Shown here one piece after another: positions 18,416 to 27,124 of a stretch of 64,000 nt of DNA. The DNA is from Acidovorax sp. DW039. Its GTDB lineage: Bacteria; Pseudomonadota; Gammaproteobacteria; Burkholderiales; Burkholderiaceae_C. Position 1 is the first letter of the stretch. Each line of letters begins with the position of its first letter. The position numbers were made by a program, and so were the translations under genes. Under the pieces are notes generated by a model that worked only from the letters and a program-made list of their open reading frames with translations, did no database searches and was not told the DNA's origin. Location: positions 3,572,001-3,636,000 of the forward strand of contig NZ_AP029019.1 of assembly GCF_037101375.1 (NCBI RefSeq), in the 5' to 3' direction.

Positions 18416-19321
18416 CTACCGCTCTGTCACCCCTGCAACGGCAGCGCTGGCGGCACTGACCATCTGGCGCACCAAAGGGTGGTGCTGCCCGCGCCGTGAC
18501 CAGATAGCGTGGACCTCTTCATGCACGTCAGCGCTGTCGCCCAACAGGCGCAGCCCGCGCACCAGGCCCACGTCCTGCGCACCCAGCTGGCTGACCGGGA
18601 ACACCCCCAGCCCCCGAGCAGCAAATACGGCCAGCAAGGCACTGTCTTCAAACTCTCCCACCACGCGCGGCCGCAGGCCCAGATCATGGAACCAGGCATC
18701 GAGCGTGGACCGCAGGGGCGAATGCATGGTGGGCAGCAACACAGGCAGGTCTTGCAGTGATTGCGGAAACCGGTCGCGCGCCGATTTTTTGACCAGGGAC
18801 GAAGGGCCATACCACTGCACGGCCGTGCGTGCAATGCGCTCGCTGGAAAGGCGCTGGTGGGGGTTGCGGGGCGCGGCCTGCCCGGCGAGCACCACGTCCA
18901 GCTGGTGCAATGCCAACTCGGACAGCAGCTCGTCAAACTCCCCTTCATGGCACACCAGCCGCAGGTTGGGGGTTGCCAGCACAGGCTCCAGCAATGCATG
19001 TGCAGCCAGCTTGGAGATACCGTCCGACAGCCCTACCGACAACCTTGCAGCAGGGCTGCTGGCCGCCACGCGCACCTCATCGGTAATGCACTCGCCCAGC
19101 TGAAAGATTTCCTCCGCCCGCACGTAGGCGGCTTGCCCAGCCTCTGTCAGCGCGACCCCGCGCCCCGAGGGTTTGAGCAACTGGTGCCCGAGCGACTTTT
19201 CCAGCTCACGCACCTGGGCGCTGATGGTCTGCACCGCCATCTCCAGCCTGTCGGCAGCCCGTGCAAAGCCGCCCTCCTTGGCAACCATCCAGAAATAGTA
19301 GAGATGACGGTAATTGAGCAT
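18416..19321 (-). CDS. nhaR: LysR-family regulator, NhaR type
   Basis: Transcriptional regulator of 301 residues. The N-terminus LNYRHLYYFWMVAKEGG with the winged helix-turn-helix (about residues 5-65, SAQVRELEKSLGHQLL) matches NhaR closely. NhaR in enterobacteria activates the Na+/H+ antiporter gene nhaA and biofilm genes in response to sodium. No antiporter gene lies here, so the target may differ. It is divergent from a small membrane-protein gene that starts 120 bases away; LysR regulators commonly control the divergent neighbour. The effector domain covers residues 90-290. Confidence 0.8.
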   Translation of the reverse strand: MLNYRHLYYFWMVAKEGGFARAADRLEMAVQTISAQVRELEKSLGHQLLKPSGRGVALTEAGQAAYVRAEEIFQLGECITDEVRVAASSPAARLSVGLSDGISKLAAHALLEPVLATPNLRLVCHEGEFDELLSELALHQLDVVLAGQAAPRNPHQRLSSERIARTAVQWYGPSSLVKKSARDRFPQSLQDLPVLLPTMHSPLRSTLDAWFHDLGLRPRVVGEFEDSALLAVFAARGLGVFPVSQLGAQDVGLVRGLRLLGDSADVHEEVHAIWSRRGQHHPLVRQMVSAASAAVAGVTER

Positions 19322-19441
19322 GCGGCCCCCAGTTCGAAAAAACCGAATACTAGGTTCGACCCATACTGGTGTCTATTTTTGGGCTCCATCTCCATACTGA
19401 GCCGCTGTATTTGATCCGGTATTCAAAAAAGGAGTGTGCCC

Positions 19442-19864
19442 ATGTTCTATGCCATCAGCTGGTTCTTGTCGTTGTCGTTGCTGGCACTTTGGTCACTGCT
19501 GTGCTGGGGCACGCACGCATTCACGGTGTGGGCCATGTCCAGTGCCGGTGCCCTGGCCGCTGGTGCGGCGGGTGCCGCAGGCAGTGCAGCAGCCCAGGCC
19601 GCCATGCTGCCCGCGTGGCTGCAGGGCTGGATACCGCCCGAGCTGCTGCGCACGCTGGAGAGCTGGATCGCCTCCGCAGGCCCCATGCTGCAATCCACGC
19701 TGGAAAGCGTTCCCGCCCTCGCCGGAGCAGTGACCGTGCTGGCCTGGGGCATCTGGGGGCTGGGGGCCTTGTTCCTGCTCGCCATCGCCCTGGGGCTGCA
19801 TGTGCTGATCAAGCTGCTGCAGCGCAACACCTCTGCCCCTGTGCAAGGCGCGCAAGCGGCCTGA
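19442..19864 (+). CDS. Small membrane protein divergent from nhaR
   Basis: A 140-residue protein. The ATG at 19442 follows AAAAAAGGAG; the GTG at 19436 falls too close to that site. Two strong hydrophobic segments (about residues 3-30 and 95-125) flank an Ala/Gly-rich stretch and a Trp-containing amphipathic middle part. No known domain recognised. Because it is divergently paired with nhaR it is the best candidate target of that regulator. Probably inner membrane. A terminator-like structure after it serves mainly the opposite strand. Confidence 0.7.
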   Translation: MFYAISWFLSLSLLALWSLLCWGTHAFTVWAMSSAGALAAGAAGAAGSAAAQAAMLPAWLQGWIPPELLRTLESWIASAGPMLQSTLESVPALAGAVTVLAWGIWGLGALFLLAIALGLHVLIKLLQRNTSAPVQGAQAA

Positions 19865-19880
19865 TGCAGGCCCGGCAAGG

Positions 19881-19920
19881 AAAAAGCCCCGCGGAGCCCT
19901 GGAAGGGCTCCGTGGGAGCT
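19881..19920 (-). terminator. Rho-independent terminator of the tannase gene
   Basis: Read on the minus strand, a stem CGGAGCCCT / AGGGCTCCG (extendable to about 16 bp with one mismatch and one bulge) is followed by GGGGC and TTTTT. It lies 6 bases past the stop of the esterase gene and overlaps the end region of the convergent gene. Confidence 0.75.
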
Positions 19921-19925
19921 CACCC

Positions 19926-21557
19926 TCAGGTCGCAGAGCAGGTAAAGCTCTCCGCCTTGGCAGGGTCTCCCGTGCCGTTGTAGCGGGGGAACTGAGGGAA
20001 TTCGCACACAGGGCGCTGCAGCACGGGTGTCTTGCTGCCCTCGGCAAACTTGGTTGCCACCAGCTTGTCAGGTGCGGTCTGCTTTTCCACCCAGTTGTCG
20101 AGGGCGGTCAGCAGGTCGATGGAAAGTGGGTCTGTGCCCGCACCATCCAGGTTGTGCCCCACGGACGGCGAGGTCAGCATGCGCGCAAAGCCACGGGCCT
20201 TGGTTGCGCCCAGTTGTTGCTTCATCGACCCGAAGTACTCAGCCGTGCGGTACACAGACACACAGGTGTCGGCCAGGCCATACCAGATGAGCAACTTGCC
20301 CCCGTTGTCGGCAAATGCCGAGATATCCGGGTTGGTGGAGTCGATCATCTCGGCCAGGCGCAGATACTGCGATGGGAAGCGCGTGGGGTCGTGGTCCAGC
20401 AGACTGAGTTGGGGGTTGGCCTCCACCAGACGCGCGGCCTCTTGCGCCGCCATGAAGTTGAACGAATCACGCGCGGCAAAGCTGTTGCCAAACATGTAAT
20501 CCTTCCAGTCTGACGTGGATGCGCCGCCGCGTCCGTAGCGGGGGTAACCACGCGCGCCGCGTGAGAGCGTGACAGGCGTGTCGTGGTTGGCATAGATCAG
20601 GCGGATGGATTCGATCTGGCCCGCTGTCAGGCAGGAATCGTTGTCAGCCCCCTTGCACAGCAGCTCTGTGGGTACGTAGTTGCAGGCCTCCACGTTGCCG
20701 ATGATGCCGTCCTTGAGCCCGTCCAGACCGTCGCAAGCTGCTGTCTCGGCCTTGGCATACAGGGCAATCTTTTCCGCACTGAGCCAGTTTTCAGGCTTGG
20801 AAAAAATGTGCTTGAGCACCGTGGGGCCCAGGTTGACCTGGTGCGCCTGCTGGCTGATGGCGGGTTCCATGGCGATCACGCCGTCGTAATCCCTGGGGTA
20901 GCGCTGCGTAGCCGCCAAGGCAGACCGGCCGCCGTTGGAATGGCCCATGTGGTAGCGGCGCACGGGGCGCTTGCCATAAAAGTCGGTGGCGATGGCGGTG
21001 CCCACTTCCAGAGCCAGGTGGTTAGCCTCAAACGCGTGGTTGCGCAGAGCTGCATCGCTGTTGCCCCAAGAGAAACCGGTAGGCCCGTGGCCGGAGTCCG
21101 AGCTGATCTTGACGTATGGGTTGGCAGAGGGACCGACAAGCTGTTGATAGAAGGGATCGTCCGTGGGGATGAAGCCATCAAAGCCGCCCCCGCCAATCGT
21201 GAGGGTCTTGCCGTTCCATGTATTGCCGCTGGGCAGCTCTACCGCCCAGTGGATGGTGGACTCGGCCGACGAGACGATCTCTCCGCGCACGATGCACACA
21301 TCCGGCAGGCTGCCGTTGGACTTGCGGACTTCCGTTTTTGTGACCTTGGCGTTGCCAGGCAACGCAGCCGGGCGATAGCTCGGGCAAGCCTCAGCCAGGG
21401 GGCGTGCGGAAGGGGGTGGCGTGCCATCGCTGCCGCCGCCGCAGGCGCTCAAGGCCAGTGCGGCAGCCATGGCCAGCGCCGCGCCCGCTGCACGGTGCCC
21501 TGTCAGACCGGGGCCTGACGGGTGCTTGGCAGGCAGATGGAAGTGGGGGGAATTCAT
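19926..21557 (-). CDS. Tannase/feruloyl-esterase family lipoprotein
   Basis: Secreted esterase of 543 residues. The start at 21557 has GGAGACTTT upstream and yields an N-terminal region with a hydrophobic helix and a lipobox (LSAC, Cys39), so it is likely anchored in a membrane. The nucleophile is Ser207 in the GHSNGG motif; the Asp is probably in the GLADTC segment and the His in SVGHNLDG near the C-terminus. Several Cys residues fit the disulfides seen in this family. Substrates are aromatic esters such as gallates or feruloyl sugars, or phthalate-type esters in MHETase-like members. The LuxR-type gene upstream on the same strand is a likely regulator. Confidence 0.85.
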   Translation of the reverse strand: MNSPHFHLPAKHPSGPGLTGHRAAGAALAMAAALALSACGGGSDGTPPPSARPLAEACPSYRPAALPGNAKVTKTEVRKSNGSLPDVCIVRGEIVSSAESTIHWAVELPSGNTWNGKTLTIGGGGFDGFIPTDDPFYQQLVGPSANPYVKISSDSGHGPTGFSWGNSDAALRNHAFEANHLALEVGTAIATDFYGKRPVRRYHMGHSNGGRSALAATQRYPRDYDGVIAMEPAISQQAHQVNLGPTVLKHIFSKPENWLSAEKIALYAKAETAACDGLDGLKDGIIGNVEACNYVPTELLCKGADNDSCLTAGQIESIRLIYANHDTPVTLSRGARGYPRYGRGGASTSDWKDYMFGNSFAARDSFNFMAAQEAARLVEANPQLSLLDHDPTRFPSQYLRLAEMIDSTNPDISAFADNGGKLLIWYGLADTCVSVYRTAEYFGSMKQQLGATKARGFARMLTSPSVGHNLDGAGTDPLSIDLLTALDNWVEKQTAPDKLVATKFAEGSKTPVLQRPVCEFPQFPRYNGTGDPAKAESFTCSAT

Positions 21558-21771
21558 CGGCAAAGTCTCCTCATGTGGTGATGGTTTTGCAGAGGCTTCG
21601 CATGCAGCACGCAGCACCCGGCGTGCAGAGGGTGAACGGCATTGCGAAGACTCCAGGCGTCACGATAGGAGGCCAGGGGCTGCAAAAAGCCTCTGCAAAT
21701 GCAGAGGGGAAGGGAAAGTCCTGAGCGCTGGTGCAGACGGCTACAGCCGATGCTGCAGCGCCATAAGACCA

Positions 21772-22797
21772 CTATTTGCGCAGCGCGCTCACCAACTCGA
21801 CCTTGTTGCGCACGCCCAGCAGGGTGTAGGCGCTGCGCAGATAGGTGCGCACCGTGGCGGGCGAAAGGCCCAGGGCAGAGGCAATGTCTTTATACGAATG
21901 GCCATGGGCATACAGGGTGGCCGCGCCCAGTTCACGCGGGGCCAGCGGCATATGGCTGCCCCCCTGCTGCCGCGCTGCCAGGCTGATGAGCACCAGGGGG
22001 CCGCAGGCCTCCAGCCGCAGGCGGGCGTTTTTGCCCACGGCCACGCTGCACGGCAACTTGCGCAAGCCAGCGCAGACGTCCGCAGGCAACGCGGGGCCAG
22101 ACCAGTGCGGATCGGCCTGCTGCAGCGCCTGCCCCAGGCGCAAGCCCACGTAGAGCAGATTGCCATCAGGCTCTGCCAGCGCGTGGTGGTCCCATGGATG
22201 GCTGGCAGGCAGCGCTTGCAGGCGGTGCAGAGCGTGATGCCAGTGGCACAGCAGATGGGGGACAAACTCGCCAAACAGCTCTGCCTCTACGCTACCAAAC
22301 GGCAAGCCCTGCGGTTTGCGGTAGATGGAGACAAAGAACATGAGGCCGCTGGCAGGCAATTCCACCGTGATGGCCATGCAGTGGAACAACCCGTGGCGGC
22401 GGCTAAAAGCCTCCATCTCCGGCGGAATGGCACCCGGAGCATCGGGGCCGTTTTCGCAAATGACCTCACCCAGGCGGTCCATAGACAGGCGCGCGAAATC
22501 GTCCACCGCCGCCAGCGCATTCCACTCCTGCGCAAACTGCTGGCTCAAGCCGATGCTGCCGTGCAACCAGTTGCGCGGCGCAGCCTGCGCATTGCCTGCA
22601 GACACCTCCCCCCACCAGGCCGAGTCAAACGGTACCAGCCGCTGCAGCAGTTGCAACGCCTCATGCAGCATCTGCTGGGGCGCCACCTTCTGCGCCAGGG
22701 CCGTCAGCTCCAGCAAACTGGTGCTGAGCGCCCGCAAAGGCGGCAGGTGCCCCAGCAAAGGCTCTTGCTTTCTTGCGCCACGGGCAATGGGGGCCAT
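21772..22797 (-). CDS. LuxR-family transcriptional regulator
   Basis: A 341-residue regulator with a C-terminal LuxR-type helix-turn-helix (about residues 285-340: LAPRELGAATLYAHGHSYKD, then DIASALGLSPATVRTYL). The N-terminal 270 residues have no recognised receiver or autoinducer domain, though a weak GAF-like pattern is possible. The start at 22797 follows AGGAGACAC. It lies 214 bases upstream of the esterase gene on the same strand and probably controls it in response to an aromatic compound; this is inferred from position only. Long LuxR proteins with undefined sensor domains are frequent beside catabolic genes in Comamonadaceae. Confidence 0.8.
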   Translation of the reverse strand: MAPIARGARKQEPLLGHLPPLRALSTSLLELTALAQKVAPQQMLHEALQLLQRLVPFDSAWWGEVSAGNAQAAPRNWLHGSIGLSQQFAQEWNALAAVDDFARLSMDRLGEVICENGPDAPGAIPPEMEAFSRRHGLFHCMAITVELPASGLMFFVSIYRKPQGLPFGSVEAELFGEFVPHLLCHWHHALHRLQALPASHPWDHHALAEPDGNLLYVGLRLGQALQQADPHWSGPALPADVCAGLRKLPCSVAVGKNARLRLEACGPLVLISLAARQQGGSHMPLAPRELGAATLYAHGHSYKDIASALGLSPATVRTYLRSAYTLLGVRNKVELVSALRK

Positions 22798-23324
22798 GGG
22801 GTGTCTCCTGGTTATTTTTCATAACCAATTTATCTCAACCCAGGGGCTTTATGTATCCGGGGCTGCCCTGCCTTTCGCGCGATCGAGATGGAGAGTGCAG
22901 GAACTGTTTGCAGATGCTGAAAACTGATCAAAAACAGCCTCTAGCGCTTACCCATCAAGCGCAAGCAGCTGTTAAATAAATAGCAAATTCACTAAACATC
23001 CCCTGAAGGCAGACACTGCATCCGTCAGAGTCGGCAAGATTGCGAGCTATCGCGGAGAAAGCCCTTGGGGGAGACTACGCAGAGCGATGCTGCGAGATAT
23101 GAAGGTGTTTTTGGTAGAAAGGACGCGTGATAGGGAGTCCAGGCAACCAGCTGCAAGATGCGGTGGATATCGGCTTTGGGCCCAACTCTGCCCTATGACA
23201 AGGGGTGCTAGTGGAGCGGCAGTCTCAATTGAGAAACGCCACTCGGACTGCTATTGTCAGGCCGCACCTCACGTCAAACATTAGACGGTAGGGTCCGAAA
23301 CTCTCATTACGAATTCACGTATCA
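22798..23324. other. 527-bp intergenic region with repeat and cassette-like end
   Basis: Holds copy 4 of the dispersed repeat (22937-22986) and, at its right end, a sequence resembling the right half of an integron attC site (TCAAACATTAGAC at 23274-23286). A GCCCAAC at 23180 could be the matching left core, but the arms pair poorly. A 65-residue frame at 23087 shows no recognisable sequence. Base composition from about 22990 on is more AT-rich than the genes around. Confidence 0.5.
22937..22986 (+). repeat. Dispersed ~50-bp repeat, copy 4
   Basis: CCTCTAGCGCTTACCCATC, AAGCGCAAGCAGCTGTTAA and TAGCAA; same element as the other copies, upstream of the LuxR-type gene. Confidence 0.85.
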
Positions 23325-23657
23325 ATGGACGAACCTAAACTCCATCCCATTCTGAACAGGCCAAACGAGTACGCCATCAGCGACTTTCGCTATCACGTTG
23401 ACAGAGAACAGCCTAGCGAGTCATTCATAGAGATGACACTTCAAAAAAACATGGACAGCGTCACACTTCGGTTTTGGCAGCCCGCCAATCTAAAGATCGA
23501 GGAGGGCTTCCCGCGGCCTACGAGAGGAATGGTGTTCTATGACCGATCTGCAGATGGGCTGGAAAACACCAAAATTGAGGTTGCCGATTTTGAAAGCTCA
23601 TGGGGCGCTATTACGTTCTGCGCTCGTGGCGTCGAGATAGTTATCGCTCAATCATGA
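23325..23657 (+). CDS. Orphan 110-residue protein, possibly from an integron cassette
   Basis: A 110-residue acidic protein with alternating short strands and no signal or membrane segment; I do not recognise a family. Codon use is AT-richer than that of its neighbours, suggesting transfer. Upstream, TCAAACATTAGAC ends 38 bases before the ATG, and GTCCTAAC begins 7 bases after the stop. These resemble the right end of one attC site and the left end of another, the geometry of an integron gene cassette. Many cassettes encode small proteins of unknown function, some of them antiphage or immunity proteins. No integrase gene is in the window. No strong ribosome site is visible, also common in cassettes. 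Confidence 0.6.
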   Translation: MDEPKLHPILNRPNEYAISDFRYHVDREQPSESFIEMTLQKNMDSVTLRFWQPANLKIEEGFPRPTRGMVFYDRSADGLENTKIEVADFESSWGAITFCARGVEIVIAQS

Positions 23658-23924
23658 GCAAACGTCCTAACCCGGCAGCCGAGGAGTCGTTCAAAAGCTG
23701 TTATTTTGTTTCCCTCCGCGCTTCTAGTTGAGTGTCCACTTTTGATTGAGATGACCGGCTGCTCCTGACCGACAGCAGCAGGTTGAAGCCCGAGAAACTG
23801 CAGCACAAAGCAAACTGCGGCAAGCGCTGCCCCCACAGGGCTCACAACGCACTCCCTCCAGATGCCACAGCCCCCAGCCAGTGCGCCTTGCACGCACCAG
23901 CCGGTGGCCTGCAACGTCACCCCA

Positions 23925-25361
23925 TCAAGGGTTCATGATGGACACCAGACGGGTGTTCAGGTGTGCCTCTATGGCTTCGGAACCGCCTTCTGAGCCGTAG
24001 CCCGAATCCTTCAGCCCACCAAAGGGCAGTTCGGCAGCAGGGGCGGCGGCCTGGTTGATCCAGAGCATGCCCACTTCCAGACGCTGAGCCAGCAGGTGGG
24101 CGTTTTTCAGCGAGGTGGTGAAGGCGTAACCGGCCAAGCCAAATGGCAGGCGGTTGGCCTCGGCAATCGCTTCTTCGATCTTTTCAAAGCCACGCACGGC
24201 GGCCACGGGGCCGAAGGGTTCTTCGTTGAAGATGCGGGCCGACAGGGGCACGTCGTTCAGCACGGTGGGCTGGAAGAAGTTGCCCTCGGTGCCGATGCGC
24301 TGGCCCCCTGCGGCCACTTGTGCGCCCTGCTGCACGGCGTCGGCCAGCAAGTCGGCCATGGCGGTGATGCGGCGGGGGTTGGCCAGGGGGCCCATTTGTG
24401 TGCCCTCTGCCAAGCCATCGCCCACCTTCAGGCTTTGGGCATGGCGCGCGAAGGCTGCGACAAATTCAGCACGGATGCTTTCGTGCACCAGAAAGCGGGT
24501 GGGCGAGATGCACACCTGCCCGGCGTTGCGGAACTTGGCGCCGCTGGCCACGCGGATGGCCAGCTCGACATCAGCGTCTTCTGCCACGATGACGGGGGCG
24601 TGGCCGCCCAGCTCCATGGTCACGCGCTTCATGTGCTTGCCAGCCAAGGCAGCCAGTTGCTTGCCCACGGGGGTGGAGCCGGTGAAGGTGACCTTGCGGA
24701 TGATGGGGTGAGGAATCAGGTAGCCAGAGATCTCGGCAGGGTCGCCATAGACCAGGCCTACGGTGCCTGCGGGCACGCCAGCGTCGGCAAAGGCGCGGAT
24801 CAGCTCGGCGGGGCTGGCAGGCGTCTCTTCAGGGGCCTTGACCAGAATGGAGCAGCCTGCGGCCAGGGCGGCGGCCAGCTTGCGCACCACCTGGTTGATG
24901 GGGAAGTTCCACGGCGTAAAGGCCGCCACGGGGCCCACGGGGTCCTTCAGCACCATCTGCTGGGCCTTGAGGTTGCGCGAGGGCACGATGCGGCCATACA
25001 CGCGCTGCGACTCGTCGGCAAACCACTCGATGATTTCTGCAGCCGACATGGTTTCCACCTTGGCTTCGGCCAGGGGCTTGCCCTGCTCCTGCACCATGAT
25101 GGCGGCGATGGCGTCGGCACGCTCGCGGATCAACGCAGCCGCGCGGCGCATGGTCTTGGCGCGGTCTACGGCAGGGATGTCACGCCAGGCTTCAAAGCCC
25201 TTTTGGGCGGCTTCCAGGGCGCGGTCCAGGTCGGCCTTGCCAGCGTGGGCCACCCGGCCAATTTCCTTGCCGGTGGCGGGGTTGTGCACGGCGATGGTCT
25301 TGCCGTCTGCAGCGTCCTGCCAAGTGCCTGCAATGAAAAGACGGGTGTGGGGGTAGCTCAT
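23925..25361 (-). CDS. gabD: NAD(P)-dependent succinate-semialdehyde dehydrogenase
   Basis: Aldehyde dehydrogenase of 478 residues that should oxidise succinate semialdehyde to succinate (GABA or 4-hydroxybutyrate breakdown). The start at 25361 follows CAGGAG; the longer frame is rejected. Motifs: [20 protein letters not shown] (residues about 150-170), the FTGSTPVGK cofactor loop near 230, the general-base Glu in [10 protein letters not shown] near 255 and the catalytic Cys in [12 protein letters not shown] near 290. The NAD versus NADP preference cannot be read reliably, and related enzymes act on other semialdehydes such as glutarate or malonate derivatives. It stands alone, with its promoter in the gap next to the efflux operon. 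Confidence 0.85.
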   Translation of the reverse strand: MSYPHTRLFIAGTWQDAADGKTIAVHNPATGKEIGRVAHAGKADLDRALEAAQKGFEAWRDIPAVDRAKTMRRAAALIRERADAIAAIMVQEQGKPLAEAKVETMSAAEIIEWFADESQRVYGRIVPSRNLKAQQMVLKDPVGPVAAFTPWNFPINQVVRKLAAALAAGCSILVKAPEETPASPAELIRAFADAGVPAGTVGLVYGDPAEISGYLIPHPIIRKVTFTGSTPVGKQLAALAGKHMKRVTMELGGHAPVIVAEDADVELAIRVASGAKFRNAGQVCISPTRFLVHESIRAEFVAAFARHAQSLKVGDGLAEGTQMGPLANPRRITAMADLLADAVQQGAQVAAGGQRIGTEGNFFQPTVLNDVPLSARIFNEEPFGPVAAVRGFEKIEEAIAEANRLPFGLAGYAFTTSLKNAHLLAQRLEVGMLWINQAAAPAAELPFGGLKDSGYGSEGGSEAIEAHLNTRLVSIMNP

Positions 25362-25518
25362 GCAAAAACTCCTGTGGTGAAAACAAAAGACGGTGGCCAG
25401 CCCCGGGCCGGGCCCCCTGATGAATTGGCTTGAACCCCAACACGGCGTTGAAACCCAAGCGCGCCCCACACTATAGGCGCAGCGCTAGCGGGCCGCCATG
25501 GTTGTATGACAACCCGAG

Positions 25519-25552
25519 GCAAAGGTGTGGGTACTGCGATCCCAACCTTTGC
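25519..25552. terminator. Hairpin after the efflux operon
   Basis: Imperfect stem GCAAAGGTGTGGG / CCCAACCTTTGC around a nine-base loop, in the gap between the outer-membrane lipoprotein gene and the dehydrogenase gene. Both genes are on the minus strand, so it could end the efflux operon. No T-tract. Confidence 0.4.
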
Positions 25553-25605
25553 GCTCCGCCAACAGCCCGCGCCGCGGCACACAGCGTGGCACCTTCACCC
25601 GCTGG

Positions 25606-27099
25606 TCAGGGTGCTACGGCCACACGCGGGGCGGCATCGCCCCAGTCGCCCCCCAGGGCACGGATGAGCCCCACGGTGGCTGTGTACTGGGCCGTGCGCA
25701 CCTGCAGCGCCTGGCGGCGGTTGCGCAGTTCGCTGCGGCGGGCGTCCAGCAACTCCAGTTGGCTGACCAAGCCATTGCGGTAACGCGTGTCAGACAGCTG
25801 CGTGGCACGGCGGGCTGCGGCCACGGCGCGGTCTTGCGCCTCGGCTTGCCCGGCCAGCCAGCGCAGGGAGGCTAACTGGTCCTCCACCTCGCGGAAGGCG
25901 CCAAGCACCTGCTCACGGTGGCTGGCCAGAGCCTGCTCCAGGCGGGCGTTGGCACCTTGCACCTGGGCGTCGCGCTGGCCGCCATCCCACAGGGGCAAGG
26001 ACAGCAAGGCGCTCACCCCCCAGGCTCGGGCCGACCACTTGAAGAGGTCGCCCAGCTCGGGCGACGCGTGGCCTGCATTGCCCGTGAGCGTGATGGCCGG
26101 GAACCACGCCGTCTGCGCCACGCCCACCCGGGCCTGGGCAGCCAGCACCGAGGCTTGCGCGGCCGACACGTCAGGCCTGCGCGCCAGCACCGTGCCCGGC
26201 ACGCCGGGGGGGATGACAGGCAAGGCTGCATCGCCCACCGCAGCGGGCAGTGTGAAGCTGCCCGGCACCTCTCCCACCAGCACCGCCAAGGCGTGGGTCA
26301 GCAAGGCTTGCTGGCGCTGCACCGCCATGGCTTCAGACTCGGTGGCGGCCACCTCGGTCTGCACACGGGCCACGTCCAGCTCGGCCACGTCGCCCGCCTG
26401 CAAACGCCGCTGCGTAAGGCGCAGTGTGTCCTGGTAGGCGGCCAGGCTCTCATTCACAAGCTGCAGTTCGGTCTGTGCAGCGCGCAGCTGCAGATAGGTT
26501 TGCGCCACATCGGCCTGCACCATGAGCCGCGTGCTTTGCAGCAGCGCAGCGCGGGCATCGGCGTCCAGCCGCGCGGCGTCGCTGGTCTGGGACAGCTTGC
26601 CAAACAGGTCCAATTCGTAAGACACATTCAGCGCTGCAGTGCCCAGCGTGGCGGGTGTGGTACCACCTGTGGTGGCAGCCCCTGCCTGGCGGGTCACGCC
26701 GGTGGATGCGCCTACCTGCACAGACCGTGCAGCATCGGCCGAGCGCAGCAACGAACGGGCTTCGGCCAGCCGGGCGGCAGCTTGCTGGATGCTGGTGTTG
26801 GCATTACCTGCGCGCTGCACCAGGTCGACCAGCGTTGCATCCTGAAAGCCCAGCCACCATTCGCCACGGGGCTGTGCCTCAGCGGGCGGCGCCACTGTCC
26901 ACGGTGCTGGCGGTACAGCCGCCTGCTGTGCGCCTGCACTGAACGCATCAGGCACCGGCACACCCGCGTGCGGCGCGGGCACTACGGGTTGCGTCATGCA
27001 GCCCGCCAGCACCAGTGCGGCAGCCACAGGGGCCAGCAGGCTGCGCCTGCGGGCGGTGGGGGCCGTCATGCCCCCCGAGAGAATCACGTTGTCTGTCAT
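25606..27099 (-). CDS. RND efflux outer-membrane lipoprotein (NodT/OprM family)
   Basis: Trimeric outer-membrane channel subunit, 497 residues. The start at 27099 has GGAGAACC upstream; an in-frame ATG 10 codons on is an alternative. The lipobox LAGC puts the lipidated Cys at residue 34. The sequence shows two internally similar halves, each with long helices rich in Ala, Gln and Leu, as in OprM, OprN and NodT proteins. It is the last gene of a three-gene operon (adaptor, permease, channel), 25 bases after the permease stop. It should connect the permease complex to the cell exterior. Confidence 0.9.
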   Translation of the reverse strand: MTDNVILSGGMTAPTARRRSLLAPVAAALVLAGCMTQPVVPAPHAGVPVPDAFSAGAQQAAVPPAPWTVAPPAEAQPRGEWWLGFQDATLVDLVQRAGNANTSIQQAAARLAEARSLLRSADAARSVQVGASTGVTRQAGAATTGGTTPATLGTAALNVSYELDLFGKLSQTSDAARLDADARAALLQSTRLMVQADVAQTYLQLRAAQTELQLVNESLAAYQDTLRLTQRRLQAGDVAELDVARVQTEVAATESEAMAVQRQQALLTHALAVLVGEVPGSFTLPAAVGDAALPVIPPGVPGTVLARRPDVSAAQASVLAAQARVGVAQTAWFPAITLTGNAGHASPELGDLFKWSARAWGVSALLSLPLWDGGQRDAQVQGANARLEQALASHREQVLGAFREVEDQLASLRWLAGQAEAQDRAVAAARRATQLSDTRYRNGLVSQLELLDARRSELRNRRQALQVRTAQYTATVGLIRALGGDWGDAAPRVAVAP

Positions 27100-27124
27100 G
27101 TAGGTTCTCCTGCTTCCAGCGGGG

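Noticed and set aside
23087..23284. 65-residue frame before the orphan gene
   Set aside because: No similarity recognised; it overlaps the attC-like sequence.
23648..23920. 90-residue minus-strand frame downstream of gabD
   Set aside because: No ribosome site, no recognised domain, and it runs into the cassette-like region. It may be a remnant, but I cannot support a gene.
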